Shown: positions 5,731 through 6,415 of the stretch, in pieces
Position numbering within the stretch: position 1 is the first letter of the stretch
Layout: the number at the start of each line of letters is the position of its first letter
Origin: Candidatus Omnitrophota bacterium
Lineage (GTDB): Bacteria; Omnitrophota; Gorgyraeia; Aquiviventales; Aquiviventaceae
Direction of reading: 5' to 3'
Assembly: GCA_016193195.1 (NCBI GenBank)
Contig: JACPSQ010000046.1
Coordinates: 1-6,415, forward strand
Length of the DNA stretch: 6,415 bases
The notes under the pieces: generated by a model
What the model was told of the DNA's origin: nothing
The model's input: only the letters and a program-made list of their open reading frames with translations
Database searches by the model: none
Made by a program: the position numbers and the translations under genes

Positions 5731-6164
5731 CACCGACGTCGTACGGCCTGCCAGATGAGGAGCGCGACACCGATGGTGATGGCGGAGTCTCCCACGTTGA
5801 AGACCGGCCACACGCCGAGGTCGACAAAATCAATCACGTAGCCCAACCGGAGCCGGTCAATCAAGTTGCCCACCGAACCGCCCAGCACCAAGGCGCATCC
5901 CCACCTCGTGGGTGAGGCCATCGAGGGTTTGGCGAGGAGCTCCCGCGTCATCCAGCCGATGACGAGGAGCGAGACGCCGATGAAGAGCCCCTGGTGGCCT
6001 TTGAACAACCCGAAGGCGGCCCCGGTGTTTTGGACGTAGGTCAGTTGGAGGATCGGAGGGAGCAGCCACAGGCTCTCCCCTGGGCTGAACTGCGTCACGA
6101 CGAGGAGTTTGGTCAGCTGATCAGTCGCCAGCGTGAGGCCGCTGATGATCCAGGGGCGCTTCAT
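5709..6164 (-). CDS. lspA: Lipoprotein signal peptidase (signal peptidase II)
   Basis: LspA is the aspartic peptidase of the inner membrane that removes the signal peptide from diacylglyceryl-modified prolipoproteins, so it acts directly after Lgt. The 151-residue protein has the usual four hydrophobic segments. Motifs are DQLTKLLV (15-22), YVQNTGAAFGLF (43-54), GGSVGNLIDR (95-104, catalytic Asp103) and VFNVGDSAI (121-129, catalytic Asp126; FNVGD replaces the commoner FNVAD). The ATG at 6164 gives the expected MKRPWIISGL start. The frame stays open for 49 codons upstream to another ATG at 6311, but that stretch is encoded by heptamer array 6 and the out-of-frame end of the dksA-like gene and is not LspA-like. 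No clear Shine-Dalgarno is present. The C-terminus (about VIDDG) and stop come from array 5. Confidence 0.96.
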   Translation of the reverse strand: MKRPWIISGLTLATDQLTKLLVVTQFSPGESLWLLPPILQLTYVQNTGAAFGLFKGHQGLFIGVSLLVIGWMTRELLAKPSMASPTRWGCALVLGGSVGNLIDRLRLGYVIDFVDLGVWPVFNVGDSAITIGVALLIWQAVRRRCWVIDDG

Positions 6165-6170
6165 CCGTTC

Positions 6171-6266
6171 AACGCGTAAGGCGTAACGCGTAATGTCACG
6201 GCAACCTGGCTTCCCGGCTTCGAGGTTCAGCCGACACGTTACGCGTTCAACGTTACGCGTTACACG
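6171..6266. repeat. Heptamer array 6: inverted AACGCGT array between the dksA-like gene and lspA
   Basis: The left arm reads AACGCGT, AAGGCGT, AACGCGT, AATGTCA (6171-6198). The spacer is about 35 bp. The right arm reads ACACGTT, ACGCGTT, CAACGTT, ACGCGTT, then ACACG (6234-6266). It fills nearly the whole 106-bp gap. It ends six bases before the lspA ATG on one side and four bases from the dksA-like stop codon on the other. The arms are complementary and could form a hairpin in the mRNA. Confidence 0.88.
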
Positions 6267-6270
6267 GAAG

Positions 6271-6415
6271 TTAGCGTTTGTCCTTCTGTTCCTTGGCTCG
6301 CTGGCAGCCAATGCACAAGGAGGCGTGGGGCACCGCCTTCAGACGGCTCATGGTGATGGGCTGGTTGCACTGCTGGCAGATCCCGAACGAGCCGTCCTCG
6401 AGGCGCTTGAGGGCG
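6271..6415 (-). CDS. DksA/TraR-family C4 zinc-finger protein, C-terminal part (start outside the window)
   Basis: The last 47 residues are visible, opening ALKRLEDGSFGICQQCNQPI and ending with a basic KEQKDKR tail and a TAA stop at 6273-6271. The four cysteines in C-x2-C ... C-x2-C (CQQC and CIGC) and the RL..G.FG.C..C...I....L.A.P....C..C spacing are diagnostic of the DksA/TraR zinc finger. Members bind the RNA polymerase secondary channel and tune transcription, often with ppGpp. The coiled coil and its DxxDxA tip that would separate true DksA from other members lie outside the window, so no symbol is assigned. It is the first gene here in transcription order and may head the lspA-lgt operon. 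Confidence 0.9.
   Translation of the reverse strand, partial: ALKRLEDGSFGICQQCNQPITMSRLKAVPHASLCIGCQRAKEQKDKR

Noticed and set aside
6165..6311. Upstream start at 6311 for lspA adding 49 residues
   Set aside because: The extension overlaps the end of the dksA-like gene out of frame and is otherwise encoded by heptamer array 6. The family N-terminus matches MKRPWIISGL at 6164.

Overview
The window looks like chromosome from a GC-rich, uncultivated diderm bacterium. All seven protein genes lie on the minus strand, so they are read from high to low coordinates. The presence of lipoprotein-processing genes, a type IV pilus retraction ATPase and a surface fibre protein opening with an HYQGRLT motif suggests a Nitrospirota-, NC10-, Omnitrophota- or deltaproteobacteria-like lineage. 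This placement is an impression from gene content and style, not a measured assignment.

Layout in order of transcription: the 3' end of a DksA/TraR-type zinc-finger gene (6415-6271), lspA (signal peptidase II, 6164-5709), lgt (prolipoprotein diacylglyceryl transferase, 5640-4891), an rluD-like pseudouridine synthase (4779-3682), a large secreted tail-fibre-like protein (3685-1172, sharing ATGA with the rluD stop), a membrane-anchored protein with a duplicated domain (956-99), and the first 59 bases of a pilT/pilU-like ATPase gene (59-1). Spacing is short throughout and no convincing promoter was seen, so the block is probably one operon or a few overlapping ones. Lgt and LspA act in sequence on lipoproteins, and the downstream genes are cell-surface or pilus functions. 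No stretch over 300 bases lacks a gene.

The most unusual content is repetitive. There are six short arrays whose unit is always 7 bp, but whose 7-mer differs at almost every locus (roughly GTGACCA, GCTCWAG, CTNGAGG, GTCAAAA, GATGCTN and AACGCGT). Five are built as inverted pairs around a short spacer and could form long RNA hairpins or cruciforms. Three fill the gaps dksA-lspA, lspA-lgt and lgt-rluD. They abut the start codons of lspA, lgt and rluD, which lack good Shine-Dalgarno sequences, and supply the last codons and stops of lspA and lgt. Two sit in frame inside rluD, adding about 24 and 44 codons in loops between catalytic motifs. One lies in the signal-peptide region of the fibre gene.

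Separately, the 215-bp gap between the fibre gene and the duplicated-domain gene holds a very GC-rich 183-bp element. It has perfect 13-bp terminal inverted repeats, nested inverted repeats, a central 18-bp palindrome and 9-bp flanking direct repeats. This is the structure of a non-autonomous, MITE-like insertion.
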